The position numbers were made by a program, and so were the translations under genes. 64,000 nucleotides of DNA from Terrimesophilobacter mesophilus (GTDB lineage: Bacteria; Actinomycetota; Actinomycetes; Actinomycetales; Microbacteriaceae), in contig NZ_JACHBP010000001.1 of NCBI RefSeq assembly GCF_014200375.1, positions 2,046,001-2,110,000 of the forward strand. The letters are read 5' to 3'. This document shows, one piece after another, positions 54,653-63,527 of the stretch (position 1 is the stretch's first letter; every line of letters begins with the position of its first letter). The notes under the pieces were generated by a model that saw nothing but the letters and a program-made list of their open reading frames with translations, did no database searches and was not told the DNA's origin.

Positions 54653-56404
54653 TTGAAATTCAGACGCATAGGAGCGCCTATCGCGGTTGCTGCCATTGCA
54701 GCAATGGCGGTCACTGGTTGCACAACAACCAACGAGACTCCTTCCACAACAACCGGGGGCACCATCACGGTTGCTGAGGTCAACGAGGTCACCTCGTTCA
54801 ACCCCAACACCCCGCAGGGCAACCTCGACATGAATGCCAAGCTCACGGGCTACACCCGTTCGGGCTTCTTCTACCTCGATGACAAGCTCAACATCATTCC
54901 TGACAAGAGCTTCGGCACGGTGGAGAAGACCAGCGACGACCCGCTGACCGTCAAGTACACGCTCGCCAAGACGGCGACGTGGTCGGATGGCACCCCGGTG
55001 ACCGCCGACGACATGATGCTCGCCTGGGCGGTCCAGTCCGGATTCTTCAACGACTCCACCACGGACGCCGACGGCAACGTGACGTCGGGCACGACGTACT
55101 TCGACTACGCCGGTGACACCTCGGGCCTCGGCCTCGCGGACAAGCCGGTCGTGGGCGACGACAACACGTCGATTACCCTCACGTACTCCGAGCCCTACGC
55201 GGACTGGCAGCTCATCAACCCGATCGATGCACCGGCTCACGTCGTTGCCGACCACGCGGGTGTTGCGCTCAAGGACGTCATGTCGGCCATGCAGACGATG
55301 CCCCGCGGTGACGCAGCCAAGCCGGCCGCCCCGAACGACGCGCTCAAGACGTTCGCTGACTTCTGGAACACCGGATTCGACGCGACGAGCCTGCCGACCG
55401 ACAAGACCCTGTACCTCTCGTCCGCGGGAATGGTGCTCGACTCGTGGGTTCCGAAGCAGTCGATCACGCTCGTCCGCAACCCTGACTACAAGGGTGACCT
55501 GAAGCCGAAGGTGGACAAGATCGTCGTCCGCTTCATCGGTGACGCGCAGGCGCAGGTGACCGCTCTCCAGAACGGTGAGGTTGACATCATCAACCCGCAG
55601 GCATCGGCCGACACGATCAAGTCGCTCGAGGCACTGAAGAACGTCACGACGCTGACCGGTAACCAGTTCAGCTACGACCACCTCGACATCTCGTTCAACA
55701 CGAAGGTGTTCAAGGATGCGAACGTCCGCAAGGCATTCCTCATGACGGTTCCGCGCCAGCAGATCCTCGACGCGATCGTCACGCCGCAGAACCCGGACGC
55801 AACGCTGGATGACTCGCAGCTGTTCTTCCCGGGAACCGACGCGTATGACGCCGCCATCAAGGTGAACGGCTCGTCCGCGTACGACAAGGTGGACATCGAT
55901 GGTGCAAAGGCCCTTCTGGCCGGTGCGACCCCCGAGGTCCGCGTGCTGTACAACACGAAGAACCCGAACCGTGTCGCGTCGTTCCAGGCCCTCCAGGCCT
56001 CGGCGGCGAAGGCCGGATTCAAGGTCATCGACGGCGGTGCTGAGAACTGGGGCTCGCTCCTCGGTAGCGGCACGTACGACGCGTCGATCTTCGGCTGGAT
56101 CTCTTCGGGTGTCGGTGTTGCCGGCGTCCCGCAGATCTTCAGCACCAAGGGTGGCGGTAACTACAGCGGCTACTCCAACGCTCAGGTCGACAGCCTGGCC
56201 AAGCAGCTCCAGGTGACCCTGGACAAGAAGGCCCAGGATGACATCCAGACGCAGATCGACACCCTCCTGTGGGGAGACGGATACGGCGTGCCGCTGTTCG
56301 TCGCCCCCGGTGTCATGGCGAACAGCAACAACGTCACCGGCGTTGTGTACTACCCCGGCCAGGCCGGTGTGGGCTGGAACTACTGGGAGTGGGCAAAGAA
56401 GTAA
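54653..56404 (+). CDS. Oligopeptide/dipeptide ABC transporter solute-binding lipoprotein (family 5)
   Basis: A 583-residue SBP_bac_5 protein. The TTG at 54653 follows AGGAGG closely. The signal peptide (MKFRRIGAPIAVAAIAAMAV) ends in VTGC with lipidated C23, so it is anchored to the membrane outside. Family markers are DPLTVKYTLAKTATWSDGTPVTADDMMLAW, and the SNNVTGVVYYPG end. It captures peptides for the downstream permeases. A paralogue is at 61555. TTG plus AGGAGG and two promoters suggest high expression. Confidence 0.93.
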   Translation: MKFRRIGAPIAVAAIAAMAVTGCTTTNETPSTTTGGTITVAEVNEVTSFNPNTPQGNLDMNAKLTGYTRSGFFYLDDKLNIIPDKSFGTVEKTSDDPLTVKYTLAKTATWSDGTPVTADDMMLAWAVQSGFFNDSTTDADGNVTSGTTYFDYAGDTSGLGLADKPVVGDDNTSITLTYSEPYADWQLINPIDAPAHVVADHAGVALKDVMSAMQTMPRGDAAKPAAPNDALKTFADFWNTGFDATSLPTDKTLYLSSAGMVLDSWVPKQSITLVRNPDYKGDLKPKVDKIVVRFIGDAQAQVTALQNGEVDIINPQASADTIKSLEALKNVTTLTGNQFSYDHLDISFNTKVFKDANVRKAFLMTVPRQQILDAIVTPQNPDATLDDSQLFFPGTDAYDAAIKVNGSSAYDKVDIDGAKALLAGATPEVRVLYNTKNPNRVASFQALQASAAKAGFKVIDGGAENWGSLLGSGTYDASIFGWISSGVGVAGVPQIFSTKGGGNYSGYSNAQVDSLAKQLQVTLDKKAQDDIQTQIDTLLWGDGYGVPLFVAPGVMANSNNVTGVVYYPGQAGVGWNYWEWAKK

Positions 56405-56413
56405 TCTCCTGGC

Positions 56414-56483
56414 TCAGTCCTCTGGACTGACCCTGGAATGACTTCAGGGGCGGAGCGCCGGGACCATCGGTCCTGGCGCTCCG
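56414..56483 (+). terminator. Double hairpin between binding protein and permease genes
   Basis: Hairpin one: tcagtcc (56414-56420) with ggactga (56424-56430), 3-nt loop. Hairpin two: cggagcgcc (56451-56459) with ggcgctccg (56475-56483), extended inward to about 15 bp by pairing 60-65 with 69-74. There is no long U run, so it may attenuate rather than end transcription, leaving more binding protein than permease. It lies in the 222-bp gap. Confidence 0.6.
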
Positions 56484-56626
56484 TTCCGTTCCACACTTCT
56501 TCCCCGTACGACTACAGCCCCCGTCCAGATCGGACCCGAGCCGCGGCGCCACAAGCGCCAGCACTCGGCTAAACTTCCCGCAGGCCCGCCATCGATGTCG
56601 GTCCGCGACAGTGAAAGCGTTCTTCC

Positions 56627-58168
56627 ATGGTGACATTCATCGCGAGACGACTCGTCGTCTCGGTCCTGCTGCTTCTCGGAGCGGCATTCATTATGTATCA
56701 ACTCACCGCTCTGGCCGGTGACCCGCTCGAGGAGTTCTATCAGAGCCGCCTCCCCAACAAGAACCAGTTGATCGCGGCGCGAACAGAGGCTCTCCAGCTC
56801 AACGTTCCAGCGCCCCTCCGGTTCTTCCTCTGGCTGGGCGGTGCCGCGAAGTGCATCATCCCCTTCGCGAACCAGTGCGACCTCGGCCTGACAGCGCAGG
56901 GACAGAAGGTCACCGACCTGCTCCCGCAGGCACTGGGTTCGACGATCCAACTCGTGACCGCCGCGACAGTGCTCGCCATCGTCATCGGAATCACGATCGG
57001 CATCGTCTCGGCGCTTCGCCAGTACACGACCTTCGACTTCGTCATGACCTTCGTGTCGTTCCTGCTGTACTCCCTCCCGTCGTTCTGGGTGGGCATCCTG
57101 CTCAAGGAGTTCGTGGCGATCCGCTTCAATGACTTCCTCGGCGATCCGCAGCTCGGCCCGGTGTGGATAGCCGTCATCTCGATAGTCGTCGGGCTCATCT
57201 GGCTCGGCCTGATCGGGGGGGAGCTGCGACGACGCGTCACCGTGTTCCTCGTCTCCGCTCTCGCCACGGCGGCCGTTCTCATCTACTTCTCGCTCACGGA
57301 CTGGTTCCTGCACCCGAACCTGGGACCGGTTCTCATGCTCATCCTGTCCGCGGGGGTCGCGCTCGTCATGACCGCGCTCATGGCGGGTCTCAAGAACCGC
57401 AGGGCGATGCTGACGGCGGGCATCCAGGTGGTCCTCGCGATGATCTGCTACTTCGCACTCCAGCCGCTGCTGAACATCTCGAGCATCTACACGATCCTGA
57501 TCCTCGCGCTCGTCACGATCGCGGTCGGGCTGCTGACCGGGTTCCTCGTCGGGGGACCCGACCGCGGGCTCAACATGCGTGTCGGCGCGTTCACTGCGGC
57601 GCTGAGTGCGGGCCTCATCCTCGTCGACCGGTTCATGCAGGCCTGGCCGTCGTACCTCGGGGAATCGGCCATCAACGGTCGCCCGATCGCGACGGTCGGT
57701 TCGCAGACGCCGAACCTGCCGGGCGACATCTGGATTCACGGGGTCGACTCCTTCACGCACCTGCTGCTTCCGACGCTGACCCTCATGCTCATCGGGTTCG
57801 CGGGGTATACGCGATTCTCGCGCGCAGGCATGCTTGACGTGCTCAACCAGGACTACATCCGCACTGCGAGGGCGAAGGGGATGCCGGAACGGGTGGTGAT
57901 CGTCCGTCACGCGTTCCGGAACTCGCTCATCCCGATCGCCACGATCGTGGCCTCCGACTTCGGAGCGCTCCTCGGTGGCGCCATCATCACCGAGCAGGTC
58001 TTCGCGTTCTCCGGCATGGGAGCTCTGTTCCAACGAGGGATATCGTTACCGGATCCGAACCCCGTCATGGGGTACTTCGTCGTGATTGCGGTGATGGTCA
58101 TCGTCTTCAACTTCATCGCCGACATGACCTACTCGGCTCTTGACCCGAGAGTGAGGACCCGCGGATGA
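56627..58168 (+). CDS. Peptide ABC transporter permease, DppB/OppB-like, long form
   Basis: A 513-residue permease, about 180 residues longer than typical DppB. The N-terminal helix (FIARRLVVSVLLLLGAAFIMYQL) and first BPD_transp_1 half (ALGSTIQLVTAATVLAIVIGI) are standard. Residues about 165-335 hold an insertion of roughly five extra helices. The C-terminal half is normal, with the EAA loop YIRTARAKGMPERVVIVRHAFRNSLIPI. The insertion's role is unknown. ATG 56627. Confidence 0.9.
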   Translation: MVTFIARRLVVSVLLLLGAAFIMYQLTALAGDPLEEFYQSRLPNKNQLIAARTEALQLNVPAPLRFFLWLGGAAKCIIPFANQCDLGLTAQGQKVTDLLPQALGSTIQLVTAATVLAIVIGITIGIVSALRQYTTFDFVMTFVSFLLYSLPSFWVGILLKEFVAIRFNDFLGDPQLGPVWIAVISIVVGLIWLGLIGGELRRRVTVFLVSALATAAVLIYFSLTDWFLHPNLGPVLMLILSAGVALVMTALMAGLKNRRAMLTAGIQVVLAMICYFALQPLLNISSIYTILILALVTIAVGLLTGFLVGGPDRGLNMRVGAFTAALSAGLILVDRFMQAWPSYLGESAINGRPIATVGSQTPNLPGDIWIHGVDSFTHLLLPTLTLMLIGFAGYTRFSRAGMLDVLNQDYIRTARAKGMPERVVIVRHAFRNSLIPIATIVASDFGALLGGAIITEQVFAFSGMGALFQRGISLPDPNPVMGYFVVIAVMVIVFNFIADMTYSALDPRVRTRG

Positions 58169-59196
58169 GCATCATCAACGAAGGCGAACCGCGTCCCGTC
58201 GTGGACGCCGCGGAAGTCCGTAACATCACCGTCGGAAAGAGCCAGGGACGGCTCATCTTCGACCGCTTCGTTCGCAACTGGGTCGCGATGGCGTCTCTTG
58301 GGGTCTTCCTCGCGGTCATCGTCCTCTCGATCACGTCGATCGGCGCGTTCGGGATCCCCGGATGGTGGAAGTGGGCGTACAACGACCTGGGGACCGGACT
58401 GCTCAATGGCGGCGCACCGACCCTCTCGCTCGTGCCCCAGTGGCTGGGTGGGGACGGAATCCACCTCGGTGAGCACCCGTTCGGGCAGACTCTCATCGGT
58501 ATCGACTACTTCGCGATGACGATGCGAGGGATCCAGAACTCCCTCATCGTCATGTTCATCATCGGCATCCTGTGCGCGGTCATCGGCACGGTCGTCGGTG
58601 CCGTCGCCGGTTACTACCGCGGATGGGTCGAGTCGGTGCTCATGCGCTTCACCGACCTCGTCATCGTCATTCCCGTCATCGTCCTCGGTGCCGTCGTCGG
58701 AAAGATCGCGAGCGAGCACTTCAAGGGCCTGGGGGTCCTCGGCCTCTCCATCGTGCTCGGCCTGTTCCTGTGGACGGGGCTGGCCCGACTCGTGCGAGGC
58801 GAGTTCCTGACACTTCGGGAGCGCGAGTATGTCGACGCCGCACGGGTGTCGGGGGCGCGGGATGCCCGGATCATGTTCCGCCACATCCTCCCGAATGCCG
58901 TCGGAGTCGTGATCGTGTCCACCACGCTCATCATGGCCGCCGCGATCCTGTTGGAGACCGGACTGAGCTACCTCGGGTTCGGGATCCGGAGCCCTGACGT
59001 GTCGCTCGGCCTCATCATCAGCCAGAACCAGACGGCGTTCAGCACCCGGCCGTACCTGTTCATCTGGCCCGGTGTGTTCATCGTGGTCATCGCGCTCACC
59101 GTGAACTTCATCGGTGACGGCCTGCGCGATGCGTTCGACCCGCGCCAGCGTAAGTTCGTGCCACGCCGCATGAAGGAGCGGGAGACGGCGTCGTGA
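58165..59196 (+). CDS. Peptide ABC transporter permease, DppC/OppC-like
   Basis: A 343-residue permease with N-terminal OppC_N domain (FDRFVRNWVAMASLGVFLAVIVL), and the BPD_transp_1 domain with EAA loop YVDAARVSGARDARIMFRHILPNAVGVVI. The loop before it is unusually long (residues 60-115, containing GWWKWAYND). It overlaps the DppB-like gene by 4 nt (ATGA), so the two channel subunits are made together. Confidence 0.92.
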   Translation: MSIINEGEPRPVVDAAEVRNITVGKSQGRLIFDRFVRNWVAMASLGVFLAVIVLSITSIGAFGIPGWWKWAYNDLGTGLLNGGAPTLSLVPQWLGGDGIHLGEHPFGQTLIGIDYFAMTMRGIQNSLIVMFIIGILCAVIGTVVGAVAGYYRGWVESVLMRFTDLVIVIPVIVLGAVVGKIASEHFKGLGVLGLSIVLGLFLWTGLARLVRGEFLTLREREYVDAARVSGARDARIMFRHILPNAVGVVIVSTTLIMAAAILLETGLSYLGFGIRSPDVSLGLIISQNQTAFSTRPYLFIWPGVFIVVIALTVNFIGDGLRDAFDPRQRKFVPRRMKERETAS

Positions 59197-59201
59197 CTCG
59201 T

Positions 59202-59792
59202 CTAACCGAGCACGAGCGCCGCGATGGACGCGAGCAGCAGGGCGATGCTGATCACGATCGTGGCCAGATGGATGCGGCGCGGGATCACCGTATCGTCCGC
59301 GGTGCCGACGACGATCCGCTCTTCCGCGAGGAGGTTCTGCCAACGCTGGCGAACCAGCTGGGCGGCAGCGCCGGAGTCCGAGTTGGGCAGGTCTCCCGGT
59401 CGAACGCTGCCGTCACTTCCGGTGGGAGCGGACAGTCCGCGCATGTCGCGCTTGCTGAGCGCCGTGGCGAGGCGCCCGGGCGCCGGCGCCACGGTGACCG
59501 GGTAGCGATGGTGCGGGGTGACGAGCGTCAGCGCGTAGCGCGTGTCGACGTCGATGAGCGCCTCCCATGGGACGTCCGTCGTGGCGAAAACGTTCACGAT
59601 CGTCACGCCGTCATCCGTGATGTCGAGGGATGGGCGCCACAGTCCGGCCCACGCCAGCCAGGCTATGAGGGCGATCGCAGGCAGGTATTGTACGGTGACG
59701 TTCCAGCCGGACATCGCCACGGCGACGACGGCACCGCCGCAGAACACCCAGGTCGCGGCGGCCAGTACACGATTGAAGCGGGAATGAAACAT
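59202..59792 (-). CDS. PH-domain (bPH-type) membrane protein
   Basis: A 196-residue protein on the opposite strand inside the ABC cluster. Two helices near the N-terminus (about residues 6-48), then a PH-like domain (LWRPSLDITDDGVTIVNVFATTDVPWEALIDVDTRYALTLVTPHHRYPV), a linker and a last helix (LATIVISIALLLASIAALVL). ATG 59792. Its presence splits the permease and ATPase genes. Similar actinobacterial PH-domain proteins have no known role. Confidence 0.8.
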   Translation of the reverse strand: MFHSRFNRVLAAATWVFCGGAVVAVAMSGWNVTVQYLPAIALIAWLAWAGLWRPSLDITDDGVTIVNVFATTDVPWEALIDVDTRYALTLVTPHHRYPVTVAPAPGRLATALSKRDMRGLSAPTGSDGSVRPGDLPNSDSGAAAQLVRQRWQNLLAEERIVVGTADDTVIPRRIHLATIVISIALLLASIAALVLG

Positions 59793-59845
59793 TTGTCTAT
59801 CGTCGCAGGTGCTCAGCACTGATGGTTGACAGGGAGACAGAGAAC

Positions 59846-61558
59846 ATGACAGACATCGACGCGATCGACACCGAATCCGCGACAGAGAATGACGTGACAC
59901 CGGAAGCCAGCGCCAACGTCCCGGTGCTGGAGGTGAAGGACCTCAGTGTCGACTTCGGCGTCGACAACGAATGGGTGCCTGCGGCGATCAAACTCAACTA
60001 CCAGGTGAAGAAGGGCGAGGTTCTCGCCATCGTCGGCGAATCCGGTTCCGGCAAGAGCGCGAGCTCGATGGCTGTGCTGAACCTGTTGCCGGTGAACAGC
60101 CGGATCCGCGGAAGCGTCAAGCTCAACGGTGTCGAGCTTCGCGGAATGCGCGACAACGCGATGCGCCGGGTGCGCGGTGAGAAGATCGCCGTCATCTTCC
60201 AGGAGCCGATGACCGCGCTCAACCCGGTCTACACCGTCGGATTCCAGATCGTCGAGACTCTCCGCCAGCACTACGGGATCAGCCCGGCCGCTGCGAAGAT
60301 CCGTGCGATCGAGCTCCTGACGATGGTCGAGATGCCTGACCCGCCCAAGGCGTTCAACTCCTACCCGCACCAGTTATCCGGCGGCCAGCGGCAGCGTGCC
60401 ATGATCGCCCAGTCGATCTCCTGCGATCCGGACCTCCTGATCGCCGACGAGCCCACGACGGCGCTCGATGTGACGGTCCAGGCGGAGATCCTCGACCTGC
60501 TTCGCAACCTGCACAAGCGCCTCGACTCCGCGATCGTGCTCATCACCCACGACATGGGCGTTGTGGCCGACCTCGCCGACCGCGTCGTCGTCATGCGTAA
60601 CGGGCTCATCGTGGAGACCGGTACCGTCCACCAGATCTTCGCGAAGCCGGTCGAACCGTACACGATCGAACTTCTGTCGGCGGTGCCTCACCTCGGCACG
60701 AACCAGGAGCGGTTGCTTCCCAAGACGGAGGAGGCCCGGGAGCCGGTTCTGTCGCTCAAGCACGTCACGATCGACTACCCGAAGCGCGGGCGCGTTCCCG
60801 CGTTCCGTGCAGTGGACGACGTGTCGATCGAGATCCACCCCGGCGAACTCCTCGGGCTCGTCGGCGAATCCGGGTCGGGGAAGACCACCATCGGCCGCGC
60901 GGCGATGGGGCTGCTCCCCATCACCGAGGGCGAGTTGCGCGTCGTCGGCAAGGACATGGCGAACATGCCCACCAAGGAGCTTCGTCTGCTGCGCCGCAAG
61001 ACCGGCATCGTGTTCCAGGACCCCGCCTCCTCCCTCAACCCTCGGATGCCGGTCGGCCAGAGCATCGGAGAGCCGATGATGCTCGCCGGTGTCGCGAAGG
61101 GTAAGGATCTCGACCGCAAGGTCGAGGACCTGCTCGAGCAGGTCGAGCTTCCGACGTTCTTCCGCAACCGATACCCGCACGAACTCTCCGGCGGTCAGAA
61201 GCAGCGCATCGGCATCGCCCGCGCCCTGTCGCTGAGCCCGGAGCTTCTCGTGGCGGACGAGCCGACATCCGCGCTCGATGTGTCGGTGCAGTCGCGCTTC
61301 CTCGAACTGCTGCTCGAGCTTCAGGAGCAACTCGATTTCGCGTGCCTGTTCATCAGCCACGACCTCGCTGTCGTCGACCAGCTCGCGCACCGGATCGCCG
61401 TGCTGCGCAATGGCAAACTCGTCGAGCAGGGTACCCGCGATGAGATTCTTCGCGGGGCGAAGGACCCGTACACGCAGCGGCTCATCGCGGCCGTGCCGTT
61501 GCCGGATCCGGATCTGCAGCGCGAAAGTCGCGAACAACGGCTCGCCGCGCGACTCTGA
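59846..61558 (+). CDS. Fused double ATP-binding subunit of peptide ABC transporter (DppD-DppF type)
   Basis: A 570-residue protein with two complete ABC domains. Domain one: Walker A GESGSGKS, signature LSGGQRQR, Walker B LIADEPT; domain two: [23 protein letters not shown]. Oligopeptide C-terminal tails follow each ([21 protein letters not shown]). It energises import by the two permeases. GGGAG precedes ATG 59846; the earlier ATG 59822 lacks it. Confidence 0.95.
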   Translation: MTDIDAIDTESATENDVTPEASANVPVLEVKDLSVDFGVDNEWVPAAIKLNYQVKKGEVLAIVGESGSGKSASSMAVLNLLPVNSRIRGSVKLNGVELRGMRDNAMRRVRGEKIAVIFQEPMTALNPVYTVGFQIVETLRQHYGISPAAAKIRAIELLTMVEMPDPPKAFNSYPHQLSGGQRQRAMIAQSISCDPDLLIADEPTTALDVTVQAEILDLLRNLHKRLDSAIVLITHDMGVVADLADRVVVMRNGLIVETGTVHQIFAKPVEPYTIELLSAVPHLGTNQERLLPKTEEAREPVLSLKHVTIDYPKRGRVPAFRAVDDVSIEIHPGELLGLVGESGSGKTTIGRAAMGLLPITEGELRVVGKDMANMPTKELRLLRRKTGIVFQDPASSLNPRMPVGQSIGEPMMLAGVAKGKDLDRKVEDLLEQVELPTFFRNRYPHELSGGQKQRIGIARALSLSPELLVADEPTSALDVSVQSRFLELLLELQEQLDFACLFISHDLAVVDQLAHRIAVLRNGKLVEQGTRDEILRGAKDPYTQRLIAAVPLPDPDLQRESREQRLAARL

Positions 61559-63441
61559 CCGTCCGTCGGCACACCCGGGGCGCCTTGTTGGGGGCGTTCC
61601 TCGCCGTGTGCGCGCTTCTGTTGTCGGGATGTTCGAGCGAGACGCTCGTGCACGACAGTTCGGTGACGGTTGCGATGAGCCAGCCGTTCTTCTCCCTCAA
61701 CGACAGAACGTCGTTCGGAAATTCACCTGCCAACAGTGCGGTTCTCCAGGCCGTCGATTCGAGTTTCAATCGTTACGATGCGGCATCCGAACTCGTCACG
61801 GACACATCGTTCGGCCAGTACACGTTGCTGTCGAATGACCCTTTGACCGTGAAATTCACGATTGCCGACGGTGTCACCTGGTCGGATGGGGTTCCGGTCG
61901 ATGCCGCAGACCTCCTGCTCGCCTGGGTCGCGAACTCTGGTGCGCGCAACTCGAAGGGGGTGTCGGATTCTGCCTATCGGGATCCCGAAACCGGCCGATA
62001 CTCCGCACCGTTCCCCGGTGACGTCGTGCACTTCGACGGGTCGCTGAGCGAGGGATTGCAGTATGCGACCACGACTCCGGTGATCGGCGAGGACGGTCGA
62101 TCGCTCACCGTGACGTGGGATCGGTATGTGGTGGATTGGGCGCTGACACTCCAGGTGGGCTTGCCCGCCCACGTGGTCGCGTCGCGCGCTCTCGGGCTGC
62201 CGCTGGCGAAAGATTCCGACGCAGGTGCCGGGGATGCGCCGGACGCAGACCGCCTTCGCGATGCGCGGGCCGCGAAAGGCCGGCTCATCGACGCGATTGT
62301 CGATGACGACACGGCAGCCCTGTCGGCGATCGCGAACACGTGGAACAGCGACTTCGACCTCGATGCGATGCCGGATGACCCTTCGCTGCTTCTGACGAAC
62401 GGCCCCTACCTGATTTCGGCGTTCACGTCGGGGGAGAGCATGACCCTGTCGGCGAATCCCCGTTATCACGGTGTTCACGCTCCGGCGATCGAGACCATCG
62501 ACATCCGGTTCCTTGCTGACCCGCTCGACCAGGTCGCGGCGCTTCGGGATGGGACTGTCGACGTCATCGTCCCTCGGGCGGGCCCGGAGGTCGTGACTGC
62601 GCTGGCGGCGATTCCCGGTGCGACAGTGCTCACGGGGATCGATGGCACCTTCGAACACCTCGATCTGCGGTTCGCGAAGGGGAGGCATTCGACATTCGAG
62701 GATCCGCGGGTTCGCCAGGCGTTCTTGATGGTGGTCCCGGTGCAGGAGATCACGGATGCCGCGGTCGGTAGCGACCTGGCTGCCGATGCGGCGCGTTCCT
62801 CGCTGGTCTTCCTTCCCGGTGCCGCCGGCTATGACGCGGCTGTGGCTGCCAACGGCTCGGCGGACTATTCGACCCCGGATGTTGCGGGGGCGAAGAGGCT
62901 TCTCGAGGATGCGGGGGTCTCGAAACCCGCTGTGTGCATCCTGTTCGATCCGTCGAATCCGAAGCGTATCGAGGAGTACGACCTCATCCGGGACAGCGCC
63001 GCACGTGCCGGTTTCGTCGTGTCGAACTGTTCGAGCCCTGATTGGCTCAACCTGCTCGGTACTCCTGGGACGTATGACGCGTCGATCTTCGCGTGGTCGT
63101 CGACCAACCAGTCGGTGGCCGGGTTGCAGTCCATTTTCGGTACCGGTGGTCGTGGCAACTTCAACGGGTTCTCGGACCCGGAGGTCGACTCCCTGCTGTC
63201 GCAGCTGTCCGTCACTCCGGATGCGGCCCGGCAGCGGGTCATCCGCGTGCGTCTGGATTCGGCCCTGTACGCGTCCGCATACGGCATCCCCCTGTACCAG
63301 GACCCGGCCGTGGTCGCCCACAATGCGTCGGTGAGTGGCATCGCGATCGCTCCGCTCGCTCCCGGGATCCTCTGGAACGTGTGGGAATGGGCCCCGGTGA
63401 CTGCTCAGAATCCCACTCCCGCGACGACTTCCGGCGAGTGA
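61555..63441 (+). CDS. Second family-5 solute-binding lipoprotein
   Basis: A 628-residue SBP_bac_5 protein, paralogous to the one at 54653 (TSFGQYTLLSNDPLTVKFTIADGVTWSDGVPV). I propose a CTG start at 61555 that overlaps the ATPase stop (CTGA), giving a signal peptide [15 protein letters not shown] with basic residues and lipobox LSGC (C26). The next candidate, TTG 61585, would give a signal peptide with no positive charge. It is probably an alternative binding protein for the same permease. A 12-residue linker-like tail is Pro/Thr-rich. Confidence 0.88.
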   Translation: MTVRRHTRGALLGAFLAVCALLLSGCSSETLVHDSSVTVAMSQPFFSLNDRTSFGNSPANSAVLQAVDSSFNRYDAASELVTDTSFGQYTLLSNDPLTVKFTIADGVTWSDGVPVDAADLLLAWVANSGARNSKGVSDSAYRDPETGRYSAPFPGDVVHFDGSLSEGLQYATTTPVIGEDGRSLTVTWDRYVVDWALTLQVGLPAHVVASRALGLPLAKDSDAGAGDAPDADRLRDARAAKGRLIDAIVDDDTAALSAIANTWNSDFDLDAMPDDPSLLLTNGPYLISAFTSGESMTLSANPRYHGVHAPAIETIDIRFLADPLDQVAALRDGTVDVIVPRAGPEVVTALAAIPGATVLTGIDGTFEHLDLRFAKGRHSTFEDPRVRQAFLMVVPVQEITDAAVGSDLAADAARSSLVFLPGAAGYDAAVAANGSADYSTPDVAGAKRLLEDAGVSKPAVCILFDPSNPKRIEEYDLIRDSAARAGFVVSNCSSPDWLNLLGTPGTYDASIFAWSSTNQSVAGLQSIFGTGGRGNFNGFSDPEVDSLLSQLSVTPDAARQRVIRVRLDSALYASAYGIPLYQDPAVVAHNASVSGIAIAPLAPGILWNVWEWAPVTAQNPTPATTSGE

Positions 63442-63449
63442 CGGTTTTT

Positions 63450-63509
63450 CGTAGTCGGCGTCGTGGCCGTAACCGTGGCCGTAACCGTAGTCGTAGTCGT
63501 GGCTGTGGT
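63450..63509. repeat. Hexanucleotide repeat tract
   Basis: About ten 6-bp units of the form CGTRGY/CGTAAC: cgtagt, cggcgt, cgtggc, cgtaac, cgtggc, cgtaac, cgtagt, cgtagt, cgtggc, tgtggt. It includes a perfect 12-bp tandem (63462-63473 repeated at 63474-63485). It lies between the convergent SBP and HNH genes and is a likely length-variable locus. Confidence 0.7.
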
Positions 63510-63527
63510 CGGAACTGGTTCGCGAGT

